Below are positions 45,201 through 54,413 of a stretch of 64,000 nucleotides of DNA, one piece after another. The notes under the pieces are model-generated. The model was not told where the DNA came from and made no database searches. It saw nothing but the letters and a program-made list of their open reading frames with translations. This DNA is from Ruegeria arenilitoris (GTDB taxonomy: Bacteria > Pseudomonadota > Alphaproteobacteria > Rhodobacterales > Rhodobacteraceae), in NCBI RefSeq assembly GCF_013031355.1, contig NZ_WPZO01000001.1:1054001-1118000 (forward strand). Reading direction: 5' to 3'. Made by a program: the position numbers and the translations under genes. Within the stretch, counting starts at the first letter, position 1, and every line of letters starts with the position of its first letter.

Positions 45201-45866
45201 TCATGCCGGAATCGGTTCGATCAGGTCAGACCCGCTGGCGCGGTTCGAATTCACCGCCGAGTCAACACGGTAAAAGTTCAGCACATCCTCGGCGCCGGGC
45301 CGCATCAGGCGCGCGGCCCCCTTTCCGGCCTCACCCAGCCAGAGAGGCCAGTCGTCAGCTTCTAGGATCAGCGGCATCCGGTGGTGGATGGCGCTGAGAT
45401 GGCTGTTGGCGGGCGTCGTCACGATGGCACAGGTGCCTTGCCGGGCTTCATCTGTGCCCCAATCCTGCCAGACCCCCGCAAAAGCGATCGGTGCGCCGTC
45501 CTTGCGGTGGATATACCAAGGCAGGCGCGTACCCTGCTCGGTCTTTGTCCATTCGTAGAACCCCGTCGCCACAATCAGGCACCGCCGTTCCCGGCAGGCA
45601 GCGCGAAACGCGGGTTTTTCAGCCAGCGTCTCGGCCCGTGCATTGATCAGCAGGGGACCGGCCGTTTCGGTCTTGTACCAATGCGGCAGAAATCCCCAGC
45701 GCAGCGGATCCAGCCTGCGCCCGCTCTCTCCGGCCCGAACCACATGCACCTGATTTGTCGGGCAGACGTTGAAATTCGGCACCGATGGTAGTGTGTTGGC
45801 TGGGCGCGCAGAAAACAGCTGCGCCATCGCATCATTGGGAAGGGTTATTGCAAACCGTCCGCACAT
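45201..45866 (-). CDS. yedK: SOS response-associated peptidase / HMCES family protein
   Basis: A 221-residue SRAP domain protein. Cys2 (MCGRFAIT) becomes the N-terminal catalytic residue after Met removal; it forms a thiazolidine crosslink with abasic sites in single-stranded DNA. Other conserved parts are NVCPTNQVHVV, LRWGFLPHWYK, LINARAETLAEKPAF with the active-site Asn and Glu, VATGFYEWTK, and the His in HHRMPLILE. The start at 45866 is required to put Cys at position 2; the frame stays open to 45923, but that would bury it. It diverges from the TPR-sulfotransferase gene, with only 55 bases between the start codons. Confidence 0.95.
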   Translation of the reverse strand: MCGRFAITLPNDAMAQLFSARPANTLPSVPNFNVCPTNQVHVVRAGESGRRLDPLRWGFLPHWYKTETAGPLLINARAETLAEKPAFRAACRERRCLIVATGFYEWTKTEQGTRLPWYIHRKDGAPIAFAGVWQDWGTDEARQGTCAIVTTPANSHLSAIHHRMPLILEADDWPLWLGEAGKGAARLMRPGAEDVLNFYRVDSAVNSNRASGSDLIEPIPA

Positions 45867-45921
45867 GGGTAATGAACCATCAATAGTTGTTTCAAACAGG
45901 CACAGGGTGTCACGGGGTCTC

Positions 45922-47574
45922 ATGCAAAATCAAACAGCGAAAACCCTCAAAGGCAAGGCCGTGGCAGCTCTGGATGCAGGCAAGCTGCAACAGGCGCTGA
46001 AAAAGGCACAGCTGGGTGTCAAGAAATTCCCGAAGGATTCAGATTTCCACGCCATCTCGGGCTTTGTACTGACCGAAATGCAGCAGTACAAGAAATCGAT
46101 CCCGCATTTCGTTGAAGCATCCCGCATGAAACCGGACGATCCGCAATTTGTGGAAAACCTGGCCAATGCTCTGATGCAAACCGGGCAAATTTTCAAGGCG
46201 CTGGAATACACCGAGCAAAAACTGGAGCAGTTTCCCAACAACAAGGAACTGAACCGCGTTCTGGATGAGATCCACCTAAAGGGTGAAAACTGGCGGATGA
46301 TCGTCGAACATGCCAGCAAAAGGCTGGAAAACGGGCCTGATGATGTGGACCTGCTGGTCAAACGTGCCCGCGCTTATTCGAAGATCGGATTTGTCGACGA
46401 GAACTCACGGGACATAGACCATGCCTATAAGCTGGAGCCGGAAAACACAAAGATCGCGTTCCACAAATCGGTGAACCTGCATCAAAGCGGCGACAAGGAC
46501 GGATCGAAAGAGATCCTTTGGCGCATTCTGGATGAAAAACCGCATCATGCTGCATCCCTGATGCAATTGTCGACTATAGCTTCCAAGGAGGATGCTCCAA
46601 ATCTGCTCGACTCTGTCGAGAGCGCTATCTCTCTCAGTGACAATGACAATCTGGAGTTGGAATTTGCCAAAGCGCACCTGATCTCGACAATTGAAGGCTT
46701 GGCCGCGGCCATGCCCCAATTTGCGCGCGCCAACGCAATTCAACATGACAGCAACCCCTATGATGTCACCGAGGAAGAGAAAAAACTGGACCGGATCACC
46801 AGCCTGTTCCCTGCTGGAGCAAAGCTGCCGGACTCTGGCCTGAACGACGTGCCGGTTCCGATCTTCGTTCTGGGTCAACCCCGCTCAGGCACCACCCTGA
46901 TGGAGATGATGCTGAGCTCGCCCCCCGATGTCGCAGGCTGTGGAGAGTTGACGCTGGGCGCTGACTTGTCGCACAAGTTTGAAAACGAAGACCAAGTTTT
47001 CAAAGCCACAGATGCAACGGAATTCGCCGAGCAGTTCCGCAAGCTGATGCCACCGGTCCCTGAAGGGTCTGTCGCCTTTGTCGATAAGATGCCGCACAAC
47101 TATCAGCGCGTCGGCTTCCTGTTGGCGGCATTCCCCAATGCCAAAATCATCAATATGCTGCGGGATCCGCGCGACGTAGGACTATCCAAATGGATCAGGA
47201 GGTTCCCGGCTGGCGGGATGCGTTATGCCTCGAACCTCGCCTCCATTGCCCATTCGGCGAATATGTATCGTCGCTACATGGCCCACTGGGACGCCGCGTT
47301 CGGAGATCGCATTCTGACCGTGCCATACGAAAAACTGGTGGCTGACCCGAAAACCTATAGCCAACAGGTGGCTGCCTTCTGTGAACTGAAATGGACTGAG
47401 ACCATGATGCGCCCCGAAGAAAACAAAAAACAGGTCAGAACGGCCAGCATCGATCAGGTCCGCAACAAGATTTCAACCAAATCGATCGGCGGATGGCAGA
47501 GCGTGTCTGAACATCTAAGCCCGATGCTGGACGGTATCGACCCGGCGCTCTGGCCGGAATACGACCTCGGTTGA
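45922..47574 (+). CDS. TPR-sulfotransferase fusion protein
   Basis: A 550-residue protein. Residues about 1-260 are TPR-like helical repeats (for example LQQALKKAQLGVKKFPKDSD then FHAISGFVLTEMQQYKKSIP). Residues about 310-540 form a PAPS-dependent sulfotransferase domain, with the 5'-PSB loop FVLGQPRSGTTLMEMMLSS, then KMPHNYQRVGFLLAAFPNAK and the 3'-phosphate motif NMLRDPRDVGLSKW. Bacterial members sulfate small molecules, polysaccharides or peptides; the acceptor here is unknown, and no glycan gene flanks it. Start ATG 45922 was chosen at the family-like N-terminus; the frame is open upstream only across yedK antisense. A terminator hairpin follows. Confidence 0.88.
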   Translation: MQNQTAKTLKGKAVAALDAGKLQQALKKAQLGVKKFPKDSDFHAISGFVLTEMQQYKKSIPHFVEASRMKPDDPQFVENLANALMQTGQIFKALEYTEQKLEQFPNNKELNRVLDEIHLKGENWRMIVEHASKRLENGPDDVDLLVKRARAYSKIGFVDENSRDIDHAYKLEPENTKIAFHKSVNLHQSGDKDGSKEILWRILDEKPHHAASLMQLSTIASKEDAPNLLDSVESAISLSDNDNLELEFAKAHLISTIEGLAAAMPQFARANAIQHDSNPYDVTEEEKKLDRITSLFPAGAKLPDSGLNDVPVPIFVLGQPRSGTTLMEMMLSSPPDVAGCGELTLGADLSHKFENEDQVFKATDATEFAEQFRKLMPPVPEGSVAFVDKMPHNYQRVGFLLAAFPNAKIINMLRDPRDVGLSKWIRRFPAGGMRYASNLASIAHSANMYRRYMAHWDAAFGDRILTVPYEKLVADPKTYSQQVAAFCELKWTETMMRPEENKKQVRTASIDQVRNKISTKSIGGWQSVSEHLSPMLDGIDPALWPEYDLG

Positions 47575-47590
47575 GCACGCCGGAAATAGC

Positions 47591-47624
47591 AAAGGCCGCA
47601 TCGGGTGATGCGGCCTTTGTTGTT
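47591..47624. terminator. Bidirectional Rho-independent terminator between convergent genes
   Basis: Arms AAAGGCCGCATC and GATGCGGCCTTT, separated by GGGT, form a strong stem, followed on the plus strand by GTTGTT. It lies 16 bases after the TPR-sulfotransferase stop and 15 bases before the 5'-nucleotidase stop, so it can serve both transcripts. Confidence 0.8.
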
Positions 47625-47638
47625 ACAGGATCGCAGGG

Positions 47639-49216
47639 TTATTTCTGCTTGATGCGACCGTCCAGATAGGGCTGATACGGCGCATTTTCAGCCAGGTATT
47701 CCGCCGTCACATCGGCCAGATCAGGCCCATAGTCGTAGGCGTTCTTATCGTCGCCTTCGAACATGGAATAGCCATCACCACCGTTGCGAACATAGTTGTT
47801 GGTGACTACCAGATAAGTCGCGGCGGGATCGATGGGCACAAACCCGTCGCCTTCGGCAACCATCACCTCGGTGATGCGGCCTTCGTTCGGTGCAACCGAC
47901 GGGTCCCAAGTGAAGGTCAGACCTGCGACCTGCGGGAAGCGACCCTTGACCTCTTCGACCTGGCTGACACCGTTTTCAAGCGCGTCGATGACGGTCTGAC
48001 CACTGATCTCAAAGGTCGAAAGCGTGTTCTGGAAGGGCAGCACGGTCAGCACCTCGCCCATAGTCACCTCACCCGGATCGATCGAGGCCCGCAACCCGCC
48101 CGAGTTGGCAATCGCGATCTGCGCGCCCTGATCGGCAACCCGCGCCAGCATGGCGTCGGCGACCAGATTGCCCATCGCGCATTCCTGCACGCGGCATACA
48201 GCGCGGTCGCCTTCGATCGAATCTGCGGCATTCGCCACAACCTTGTTGCGGATTTCGTCCAGCGGCACGGCCAATTCTGCGATGCGGTCCAGCGCGGCCT
48301 GATCCTCGGTCACGGTGTTGTCCATGATCAGCGGCTCGCCCACGGCCTCGACCACGTTGCCGTCATCATCGAAGGTCACGTTCAACTCACCCAGGAACTT
48401 GCCATAGGCATAGGCCTGCACGATCTGCACGCCATTCACGACGGTCGGATACGGGCCCGCTGCCTTGTCGGACACGTTCGAAAGGTACGTGTTCGAATGG
48501 CCACCCACGATGACATCCACGCCGGTGGTTTCCTGCGCCACGCGTTGATCGACACCATAGCCCGAGTGGCTGAGCACGATAATCTTGTTCACCCCCTCAC
48601 CGGTCAGTTTGTCGACCTCGGCCTGCACCGCCGGAACCGGATCCGAGAAGGTGATGTTGGGCCCGGGCGAGGCAAGATCATGAGTGTCTTCCGGGGTCAG
48701 ACCGATCAGTCCGATCTGTTCTCCGCCCACCTCGATGACCGTCGATTTCTTGATCTTGTCGGTCAGCAGTTCTTCGTCACGGATATCCGCATTCGACATC
48801 AACACCGGGAAACCCACCGAGTCGATGAACCCGCGCAGCACTTCTGGGCCGTCATCGAATTCGTGGTTGCCCACGGTCATCGCGTCATAGCCCAGCTTGT
48901 TCATGAACTCGGCCGCGACCTTGCCCTTGTAGTAGGTGTAGAACAACGAGCCCTGAAACTGGTCCCCACCATCGACGAGGATCGAGTTTTCGACCCGCCC
49001 CCGCGCCTCGTTCACGGCGGTAACCAAACGGGCAGAACCGCCGAAACACTTGCCTTCTGCGTTGTCTTCCGCATCGCATCCGCTGTCATATTTGTTGATC
49101 GGCTCAAAGCGCGCGTGGAAATCGTTAGTGTGCAGAATCGTCAGCTTGTATTCCGCCGCGGCCATGCCTGCGGTCAGGCCTAAAACGGCTACTGACGCCA
49201 GAAAACGGGTGAACAT
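47639..49216 (-). CDS. Periplasmic 5'-nucleotidase / UDP-sugar hydrolase family protein
   Basis: A 525-residue exported metallophosphoesterase. The signal peptide is residues 1-21 (ending GMAAA). The N-terminal dimetal domain has LTILHTNDFHARFEP with DxH, ILVDGGDQFQGSLFYTYYKG, VGNHEFDDGPEVLRGF, VLSHSGYGVD and VIVGGHSNTYL. The C-terminal substrate domain (about 330-525) has IAIANSGGLRASIDPGEVT and VVTNNYVRNGGDGYSMF with the base-stacking aromatics. It hydrolyses nucleotides in the periplasm, releasing nucleoside and phosphate, a likely phosphorus-scavenging role in sea water. No phosphate-box promoter was recognised. Confidence 0.93.
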   Translation of the reverse strand: MFTRFLASVAVLGLTAGMAAAEYKLTILHTNDFHARFEPINKYDSGCDAEDNAEGKCFGGSARLVTAVNEARGRVENSILVDGGDQFQGSLFYTYYKGKVAAEFMNKLGYDAMTVGNHEFDDGPEVLRGFIDSVGFPVLMSNADIRDEELLTDKIKKSTVIEVGGEQIGLIGLTPEDTHDLASPGPNITFSDPVPAVQAEVDKLTGEGVNKIIVLSHSGYGVDQRVAQETTGVDVIVGGHSNTYLSNVSDKAAGPYPTVVNGVQIVQAYAYGKFLGELNVTFDDDGNVVEAVGEPLIMDNTVTEDQAALDRIAELAVPLDEIRNKVVANAADSIEGDRAVCRVQECAMGNLVADAMLARVADQGAQIAIANSGGLRASIDPGEVTMGEVLTVLPFQNTLSTFEISGQTVIDALENGVSQVEEVKGRFPQVAGLTFTWDPSVAPNEGRITEVMVAEGDGFVPIDPAATYLVVTNNYVRNGGDGYSMFEGDDKNAYDYGPDLADVTAEYLAENAPYQPYLDGRIKQK

Positions 49217-49324
49217 ATTAATACTCCCTGTATTTGATTGGCGCGATGGTGCGCTCAGCGGCAGGAAGAGTCAAAGGGGGAAATCCGGCTTGATTCTGCC
49301 CGTCACGCGGGGCATCACCACCTC

Positions 49325-49663
49325 ATGCTGATTTACAAGATTTTCCGGGCCGACGAATGGGCCACGTTGCAGGATCACGGTGCCTCGGACGGCGCGCCGA
49401 TTGATGTGTCGGACGGATTTGTCCATTTCTCGACCGCCGAACAGGCCGCCGAGACCGCAGCCAAACATTTTGCCGGGGTTGAGGGGTTGACCCTGCTGGC
49501 CTGCGACGCGCATGTAATGGGCGACGATCTGAAATGGGAAGTGTCGCGTGGCGGCGCCCTGTTCCCGCATCTCTACCGCCAGATTCGCATGACCGATGTT
49601 GTATGGTCCCGCCCCCTACCCTTTGATGGGCAAGCGCACCAGTTCCCGGCAGAGATGATATGA
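49325..49663 (+). CDS. DUF952 family protein
   Basis: A 112-residue protein of the DUF952 family, small proteins with an ADP-ribosyltransferase-like fold but no established activity. Typical elements are YKIFRADEWATLQDHGASDG, GFVHFSTAEQAAETAAKHFA, LKWEVSRGGALFPHLY and WSRPLPFDGQAHQFP. It starts the DUF952/DUF1330/pyrD/arsC operon, overlapping the next gene by four bases. ATG 49325 gives the family N-terminus (LIYKIF); the open frame begins further upstream at 49238 without support. It is divergent from the 5'-nucleotidase. Confidence 0.88.
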   Translation: MLIYKIFRADEWATLQDHGASDGAPIDVSDGFVHFSTAEQAAETAAKHFAGVEGLTLLACDAHVMGDDLKWEVSRGGALFPHLYRQIRMTDVVWSRPLPFDGQAHQFPAEMI

Positions 49664-50091
49664 CCGTATTCATCGACCCCGTCCGTGCCCAATTCGAGGC
49701 GTTCAAGGCGCTGGACCGCAACCACCCGATCGAGATGCTGAATCTGGTGAAGTTCCGCGCCAAAGCTGAATACCCGGCGGGACACGAACTGGCCGAGGCC
49801 GGGCTGACCGGTGCGCAGGCTTATCGCAATTATGGCGCGGAAACCGCTCCGATCATCGAACGGCTTGGGGCGTCGATCCTGTGGCGCGGCGCGTATCAGA
49901 CCACTCTGATCGGTCCGCAGCATGAAGCCTGGGATGAGGTGTTCATCGCCCGCTATCCAACAGCGCATGCGTTCCTTGAGATGGTGACAGACCCGGTTTA
50001 CCGGGCGGCTGTCATCCACCGGCAGGCGGCGGTTGAAACCTCGCGCCTGATCCGCTGTGCACCCACCCAAAGCGGAGAGGCTTTCGGATGA
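49660..50091 (+). CDS. DUF1330-like dimeric ferredoxin-fold protein
   Basis: A 143-residue protein. It has the ferredoxin-like alpha-beta pattern with [20 protein letters not shown] at the first strand, [20 protein letters not shown] next, [13 protein letters not shown], and [20 protein letters not shown] before [13 protein letters not shown]. This is the arrangement of DUF1330 proteins, small dimeric alpha-beta barrels of unknown function. It overlaps DUF952 and pyrD by four bases on each side, so it is translated with pyrD, but a role in pyrimidine synthesis is not implied. Confidence 0.8.
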   Translation: MTVFIDPVRAQFEAFKALDRNHPIEMLNLVKFRAKAEYPAGHELAEAGLTGAQAYRNYGAETAPIIERLGASILWRGAYQTTLIGPQHEAWDEVFIARYPTAHAFLEMVTDPVYRAAVIHRQAAVETSRLIRCAPTQSGEAFG

Positions 50092-51146
50092 AACTGACCG
50101 AGAAACTGGGGCTTGCCGTCCTGCATAAGATGGACCCCGAAGCCGCCCATGGCATGTCGATCAAGGCGCTGAAGGCCGGACTGGCCCCGATGCCCGGACC
50201 GGTGACGTCGCCCCGGCTGAAGACCCAGGTGGCCGGTCTGAACCTGCCCAATCCGGTCGGTCTTGCCGCTGGCTTCGACAAGAACGGAGAGGTTCTGACG
50301 CCTCTGTCCCGTACCGGGTTCGGCTTTATCGAAGTCGGCGCCGTCACTCCGCGACCGCAGCCCGGCAACCCCAAGCCCCGCCTGTTCCGCTTGTCCGAGG
50401 ACAAGGCCGCCATCAACCGCTTTGGCTTCAACAACGAGGGCATGGAGGTGATGGCAGACCGTCTGGCCAACCGCCCCAAAGACGCGGTGATCGGCCTGAA
50501 CCTTGGCGCGAACAAGGACAGTGACGATCGGCCCGGCGATTTTGCCAAAGTTTTGGCCCATTGCGCCGCACATCTGGATTTCGCCACGGTCAACGTCTCG
50601 TCCCCCAACACTGAAAAGCTGCGGGACTTACAAGGCAAGGCGGCGCTTGGCGCGCTGCTGGGTGGCGTGATTGAGACGCGCAACACGCTGCCGCGTCCGA
50701 TCCCGATTTTCCTGAAGATCGCGCCTGATCTGACCGAGGCAGAATTGCAGGACATTGCCGAAGTCGCCTCGGAAACCGGCGTGGACGCGGTGATTGCCAC
50801 CAACACCACTCTGTCGCGCGACGGTTTGCGTAGCGCCTACAAGGGCGAAACCGGCGGGTTGTCCGGCGCCCCGCTGTTCGAGAAATCGACCCGCGTTCTG
50901 GCCCGTCTCAGTAACCTGACCGAGGGGAAAATCCCGTTGATCGGTGTGGGTGGCATCAGCAATGCGGAACAAGCCTATGCCAAGATCTGCGCCGGGGCGT
51001 CTGCCGTGCAGTTTTATACGGCGCTGGTTTATGGCGGGATATCTCTGGCTGCTGAGATTGCACAGGGCTTAGATGAATTGCTGATGCGGGACGGGTTCAA
51101 CTCTGTCGCGCAAGCCGTTGGAAGCAAACGAGAGGATTGGCTGTGA
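50088..51146 (+). CDS. pyrD: Dihydroorotate dehydrogenase (quinone), class 2
   Basis: A 352-residue class 2 enzyme of pyrimidine synthesis that oxidises dihydroorotate to orotate and passes electrons to quinone through FMN at the inner membrane. It has the class 2 N-terminal amphipathic helix region ([19 protein letters not shown]), [60 protein letters not shown] and the catalytic Ser in [18 protein letters not shown] phosphate contacts lie in [20 protein letters not shown]. It overlaps the genes on both sides by four bases. Confidence 0.97.
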   Translation: MKLTEKLGLAVLHKMDPEAAHGMSIKALKAGLAPMPGPVTSPRLKTQVAGLNLPNPVGLAAGFDKNGEVLTPLSRTGFGFIEVGAVTPRPQPGNPKPRLFRLSEDKAAINRFGFNNEGMEVMADRLANRPKDAVIGLNLGANKDSDDRPGDFAKVLAHCAAHLDFATVNVSSPNTEKLRDLQGKAALGALLGGVIETRNTLPRPIPIFLKIAPDLTEAELQDIAEVASETGVDAVIATNTTLSRDGLRSAYKGETGGLSGAPLFEKSTRVLARLSNLTEGKIPLIGVGGISNAEQAYAKICAGASAVQFYTALVYGGISLAAEIAQGLDELLMRDGFNSVAQAVGSKREDWL

Positions 51147-51484
51147 TCGCATATTGGCACAACCCGCGCTGTTCGAAGTCCCGCACTGGGCTGGCGCTGT
51201 TGGAAGAGAATGGCGCGCAGGTCGAAGTGCGCAAATACCTTGAGGATGCGCCCTCGGCAGATGAAATCCGCGCGGTGCTGGGTCGGTTGGGTATCAACGC
51301 CATCGACCTGATGCGGACAGGTGAGAAACGGTTCAAGGAACTGGGCCTGACCAAGAACACGCCCGCAGATGACCTGATCACTGCCATGACCGAGAACCCG
51401 ATCCTGATCGAGCGCCCTCTGGCCATTTCTGGTGACAAAGCCGCCATTGGACGTCCGCCCGAGAACCTGCTGGCGCTGCTTTAA
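51143..51484 (+). CDS. arsC: ArsC family arsenate reductase (glutaredoxin type)
   Basis: A 113-residue thioredoxin-fold protein. The active site is in [20 protein letters not shown] (Cys near position 10). The three arginine-type positions of ArsC are partly visible: the last segment reads [20 protein letters not shown] then PPENLLALL, the hallmark of ArsC/YfgD. It reduces arsenate with glutathione and glutaredoxin; the YfgD-like branch may have other substrates. Start GTG 51143 overlaps the pyrD stop (GTGA) after GAGAGG; TTG 51137 is in frame. No arsB, acr3 or arsR is nearby, so an arsenic operon is not indicated. Confidence 0.9.
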   Translation: MIAYWHNPRCSKSRTGLALLEENGAQVEVRKYLEDAPSADEIRAVLGRLGINAIDLMRTGEKRFKELGLTKNTPADDLITAMTENPILIERPLAISGDKAAIGRPPENLLALL

Positions 51485-52797
51485 GCCACCTGCGCCTCAA
51501 GCCGGGGGTAACGCCAGCCCAGCGTGATACCGCGCGCGATGTTCAGAACCATCAGCGCGGCCCACAGCCCGTGATTGCCCAGCGTCGGCACCAGAATGAA
51601 CAGCGCGACGATATAGATCGCGACCGACTGGATCATCGCGTTGCGCATGGCGCGGGTCCATGTGGCCCCGATATAGATGCCATCGAACATCCAGCTCGCC
51701 ACTCCGATAGCGGGGGCCAGAGCCGCCCAGATCAGGTAGTCCCGCGCGGCCAGCCGAACTTCGGGCGAGGTGGTCATCAGGTCGATCAGGGCCGGTCCGG
51801 CCAGATAGAACAGAGCGCCCAGCGCAAAGGCGCCGCCCACGCCCCATTGCGACGCCATGATAGACGCGCGACGGACCTGATACCGGTCACGCGCACCCAC
51901 GGCACTGCCGACTAGAGCCTCGGCAGAGAAGGCAAAGCCGTCCAGCGCAAAGGCGGTAATCTCAAGGAATTGCAACAGCACCTGATTGGCCGCAAGGTTC
52001 ACATCGCCCAGATCGGAGCCGACAAACAGAAAGGTGGTGAACGCCCCGGTCAGCAGGACCGAACGGATCATGATATCCGTGTTCACCTGCATCATCCGCC
52101 GCAGCCGGGCCGCATCGAAAATGCGCGGCCAGTCGCGCCACTGGTTTCCGCCAAACGCGTCGTGGCACAGCCACAAACCCAGCGCCAGACCGGTCCATTC
52201 GGCGATCAGCGTGGCAATGGCGACACCTTCGACGCCCCAGCCAAGCCCAAGCACGAACCAAAGGTCCAACAGGATGTTCAGCCCGTTCATCCAGACCTGC
52301 AACAGGAACACGCCGCGTGTCCGCTCGACCGCGATCAGCCAACCTGTCACCGCGTAAAGGGCAATCGTCGCTGGTGCGCCCCAGATACGGATTTGCAGGT
52401 AATCCCGCGTCAGCGCCTCGACCTCGGGGCTGGCGGGTGACAGGGCAAACGCGCCCCAGAACACCCAGATTTGAGTCAGGATAAAGAACAGCCCAGCCGC
52501 GCCGCCCAGCAGCAAACCGCGCATCAGCAAAGCACCGGTTTCGGCAGTGTCCCCAGCCCCGCGCGCCTGCGCTGCCAGCCCGGTGGTCCCCATGCGCAGG
52601 AAGCCAAAGATCCAATAGATCGTCGCCAGAATAACCGCACCCATGCCCACGGCACCGATGGGGGCTGCCTGCCCCATCTGCCCGACCACTCCGGTATCCA
52701 CAGCCCCCAGAATAGGCACCGTGGCATTGGACAGCACGATCGGAAACGCGATCTTCAGCACCCGTTTATGGGTGAGAGGTGCCGAGGCGGCCTGCAC
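51481..52797 (-). CDS. MATE family efflux transporter (DinF-like)
   Basis: A 438-residue polytopic protein with about 12 transmembrane segments arranged as two MatE repeats. Motifs include RVLKIAFPIVLSNATVPILG followed by AVDTGVVGQMGQAAPIGAVG in the first half and LLQFLEITAFALDGFAFSAE followed by ALVGSAVGARDR in the second, as in the DinF branch. These exporters use Na+ or H+ gradients to expel organic cations or DNA-damaging agents. Its stop overlaps that of arsC in a four-base convergent overlap. It is six bases downstream of the thioesterase genes on the same strand, forming a probable three-gene operon. Confidence 0.93.
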   Translation of the reverse strand: MQAASAPLTHKRVLKIAFPIVLSNATVPILGAVDTGVVGQMGQAAPIGAVGMGAVILATIYWIFGFLRMGTTGLAAQARGAGDTAETGALLMRGLLLGGAAGLFFILTQIWVFWGAFALSPASPEVEALTRDYLQIRIWGAPATIALYAVTGWLIAVERTRGVFLLQVWMNGLNILLDLWFVLGLGWGVEGVAIATLIAEWTGLALGLWLCHDAFGGNQWRDWPRIFDAARLRRMMQVNTDIMIRSVLLTGAFTTFLFVGSDLGDVNLAANQVLLQFLEITAFALDGFAFSAEALVGSAVGARDRYQVRRASIMASQWGVGGAFALGALFYLAGPALIDLMTTSPEVRLAARDYLIWAALAPAIGVASWMFDGIYIGATWTRAMRNAMIQSVAIYIVALFILVPTLGNHGLWAALMVLNIARGITLGWRYPRLEAQVA

Positions 52798-52803
52798 GAT
52801 AAG

Positions 52804-53325
52804 TTACCCCGCTTTGGGTTTGGACTGCGGCATCAGGAAATGCCCGGTTGCTTGTGCTATCGGACGCGCGTGATTGTCCTGCCATGCCTCGACCCGAACT
52901 GACGCATAGCGCCGACCCGAACGGCTGACAAAAGCGCGGGCATAGGCATCGCGCGGCAGGCCTGAACGCAGGTAATCCACTGTGAAATCGACGGTCTTGG
53001 GAAAGCGCACCGAGTCAGCCTTGAACAGCTCTTCCGCTTCGATCTCACCGCTTTCGATCATGGGAAAGAAATACTCCCAACTCAGCGTGATGACGGCGGT
53101 GACCTCAAGGAACGCCGCCGTGACCCCGCCATGAAGCGCGGGCAGCATGGGGTTGCCGATCAGCTTGTCATCGAAGTTAAGCACTCCGGTCAATTCATCG
53201 CCACGCCGGTCGAATGTGATATTTAGGAACCGAATATACGGCACCCCTTCGACAATTGCGTTCAGCGCCGCGTCGCGGCGTTGCTTGACCACCTGCATTG
53301 GTTCGGGACGGGGACGCGCCATCAC
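52804..53325 (-). CDS. PaaI family hot-dog thioesterase (first of two)
   Basis: A 173-residue hot-dog fold protein. Conserved features are IRFLNITFDRRGDELTGVLN, LIGNPMLPALHGGVTAAFLE containing the HGG motif on the central helix, and FTVDYLRSGLPRDAYARAFV. This is the acyl-CoA thioesterase/PaaI arrangement; the tail is about 30 residues longer than its neighbour. The HGG motif carries the putative catalytic region, with Glu in the helix following. Its substrate is unknown. It overlaps the next PaaI gene by four bases. Confidence 0.88.
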   Translation of the reverse strand: MMARPRPEPMQVVKQRRDAALNAIVEGVPYIRFLNITFDRRGDELTGVLNFDDKLIGNPMLPALHGGVTAAFLEVTAVITLSWEYFFPMIESGEIEAEELFKADSVRFPKTVDFTVDYLRSGLPRDAYARAFVSRSGRRYASVRVEAWQDNHARPIAQATGHFLMPQSKPKAG

Positions 53326-53741
53326 AGACCCTCCACCGTAAAGGAGCCCGCGGCAGTTGCTACCGGCAGATCCTGATTCTCGTCCATCGCCGTGGCCCGG
53401 ACAAAGGCGACGTTGCGGGTGATGTGATAGCAGGTGGCATGAGCGGTGATGCTCTGCCCAGGTGTTGCGGCGCGCATATAATCGATCCTCAAATCAATCG
53501 TGGCAGTTCCCCCGGGAGCCGAAGGGTGGCACATCACGGCGGCACCGCAGCAGGTGTCCAACGCAGCAAACACGGCGCCGCCATGGATGACGCCGGTTCT
53601 GGGGTCTCCGACCAGATCAGCGTTGTACGGCATAGAGATCGCGGCCTCACCATCGCTGATTGTGGTCAGCTTGAGCCCCAACGCCTTGGCGTGCGGGATC
53701 GCCTCGATGAACCGGCGCGCAATTTCTACTTTATCGACCAT
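53322..53741 (-). CDS. PaaI family hot-dog thioesterase (second of two)
   Basis: A 139-residue hot-dog thioesterase. It shows ALGLKLTTISDGEAAISMPY, DLVGDPRTGVIHGGAVFAAL with the HGG motif, DTCCGAAVMCH and TIDLRIDYMRAATPGQSITA, standard for PaaI proteins. It probably hydrolyses an aryl- or acyl-CoA. It is the first gene of the thioesterase/thioesterase/MATE operon and is divergent from the first MerR gene, whose start lies 113 bases away. The two thioesterases are distant paralogues and could form a heteromer. Confidence 0.9.
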   Translation of the reverse strand: MVDKVEIARRFIEAIPHAKALGLKLTTISDGEAAISMPYNADLVGDPRTGVIHGGAVFAALDTCCGAAVMCHPSAPGGTATIDLRIDYMRAATPGQSITAHATCYHITRNVAFVRATAMDENQDLPVATAAGSFTVEGL

Positions 53742-53854
53742 TTCGTGTGCCCCCCTTGATTTCCTTCTTTATGAGCCTGTGCCTTGCAAAAGAGCAAGAC
53801 CGCCTGTTGCGCTTGCCGTCACGACGGCCTAGTTTGCGGCCAAGGAGATCGAAA

Positions 53855-54223
53855 ATGACCGACAACCGTTTGTCATTAAACGAGATGTGCGAAGAGTTCG
53901 ACGTAACCAAGCGCACCTTGCGTTACTACGAGTATATCGAGCTGTTGCAGCCGGAACGCGAAGGCCGCAGCCGGTATTATGGCCCCCGTGAATGCGCGCG
54001 AATGAAGCTGATCATGCGCGGACGGCTGTTTGGATTCTCGCTGGAAGAGATTCGCCAGTGGCTGTTGATCTATGAAGATCAGGGCAATCAGGCGCAGATG
54101 GCCGAGTTCATAAAACTGGCTGACCGGCAGATGCCGGAACTGCAGAAGCAACGGCAACAACTGGATGAGGCGATGGACGAGCTTCAGCGCCTGCGTGACC
54201 AGACCGCCAAGTCCCTGCGTTAA
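53855..54223 (+). CDS. MerR family transcriptional regulator (first paralogue)
   Basis: A 122-residue MerR regulator. The DNA-binding domain (about 5-75) has LSLNEMCEEFDVTKRTLRYY, then EYIELLQPEREGRSRYYGPR and [20 protein letters not shown]; a coiled coil for dimerisation (about 85-120) follows. It has no effector-binding cysteines, so it is not a metal sensor. It is closely similar to the second MerR gene 285 bases downstream and presumably arose by tandem duplication. ATG 53855 follows AAGGAGATCG. It probably regulates acyl-CoA metabolism with its paralogue. Confidence 0.9.
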   Translation: MTDNRLSLNEMCEEFDVTKRTLRYYEYIELLQPEREGRSRYYGPRECARMKLIMRGRLFGFSLEEIRQWLLIYEDQGNQAQMAEFIKLADRQMPELQKQRQQLDEAMDELQRLRDQTAKSLR

Positions 54224-54385
54224 ACCCTCTCCTTTCTTCATTCTAAGCTCTCTGAAGCCCGGGCAATGCAGCCTTGGGCCCTCGGGGTATGTTTCAGCAT
54301 CGGATGCCCGGCGCCCTCTCATGGCTGAAATTCCGTTACGTCAATTCTCAAAACCCGGGCATCAGGTACCTTGACGCGAAAGGAT

Positions 54386-54413
54386 GCTACGTCAACTTTC
54401 AATGTGACGTAGC
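54386..54413. promoter_or_regulatory. Perfect 28-base dyad, candidate operator
   Basis: Arms GCTACGTCA (54386-54394) and TGACGTAGC (54405-54413) are exact reverse complements with a ten-base spacer. It lies 95 bases upstream of the second MerR start, inside a 284-base gap that separates the two MerR genes. It contains two of seven ACGT cores found at 54338-54451; the others are at 54338, 54423, 54429, 54438 and 54448. A palindrome TTACGTGAACGTCA follows at 54421-54434. MerR regulators of branched-chain amino-acid and fatty-acid breakdown (LiuR type) use ACGT-centred palindromes. Confidence 0.6.
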
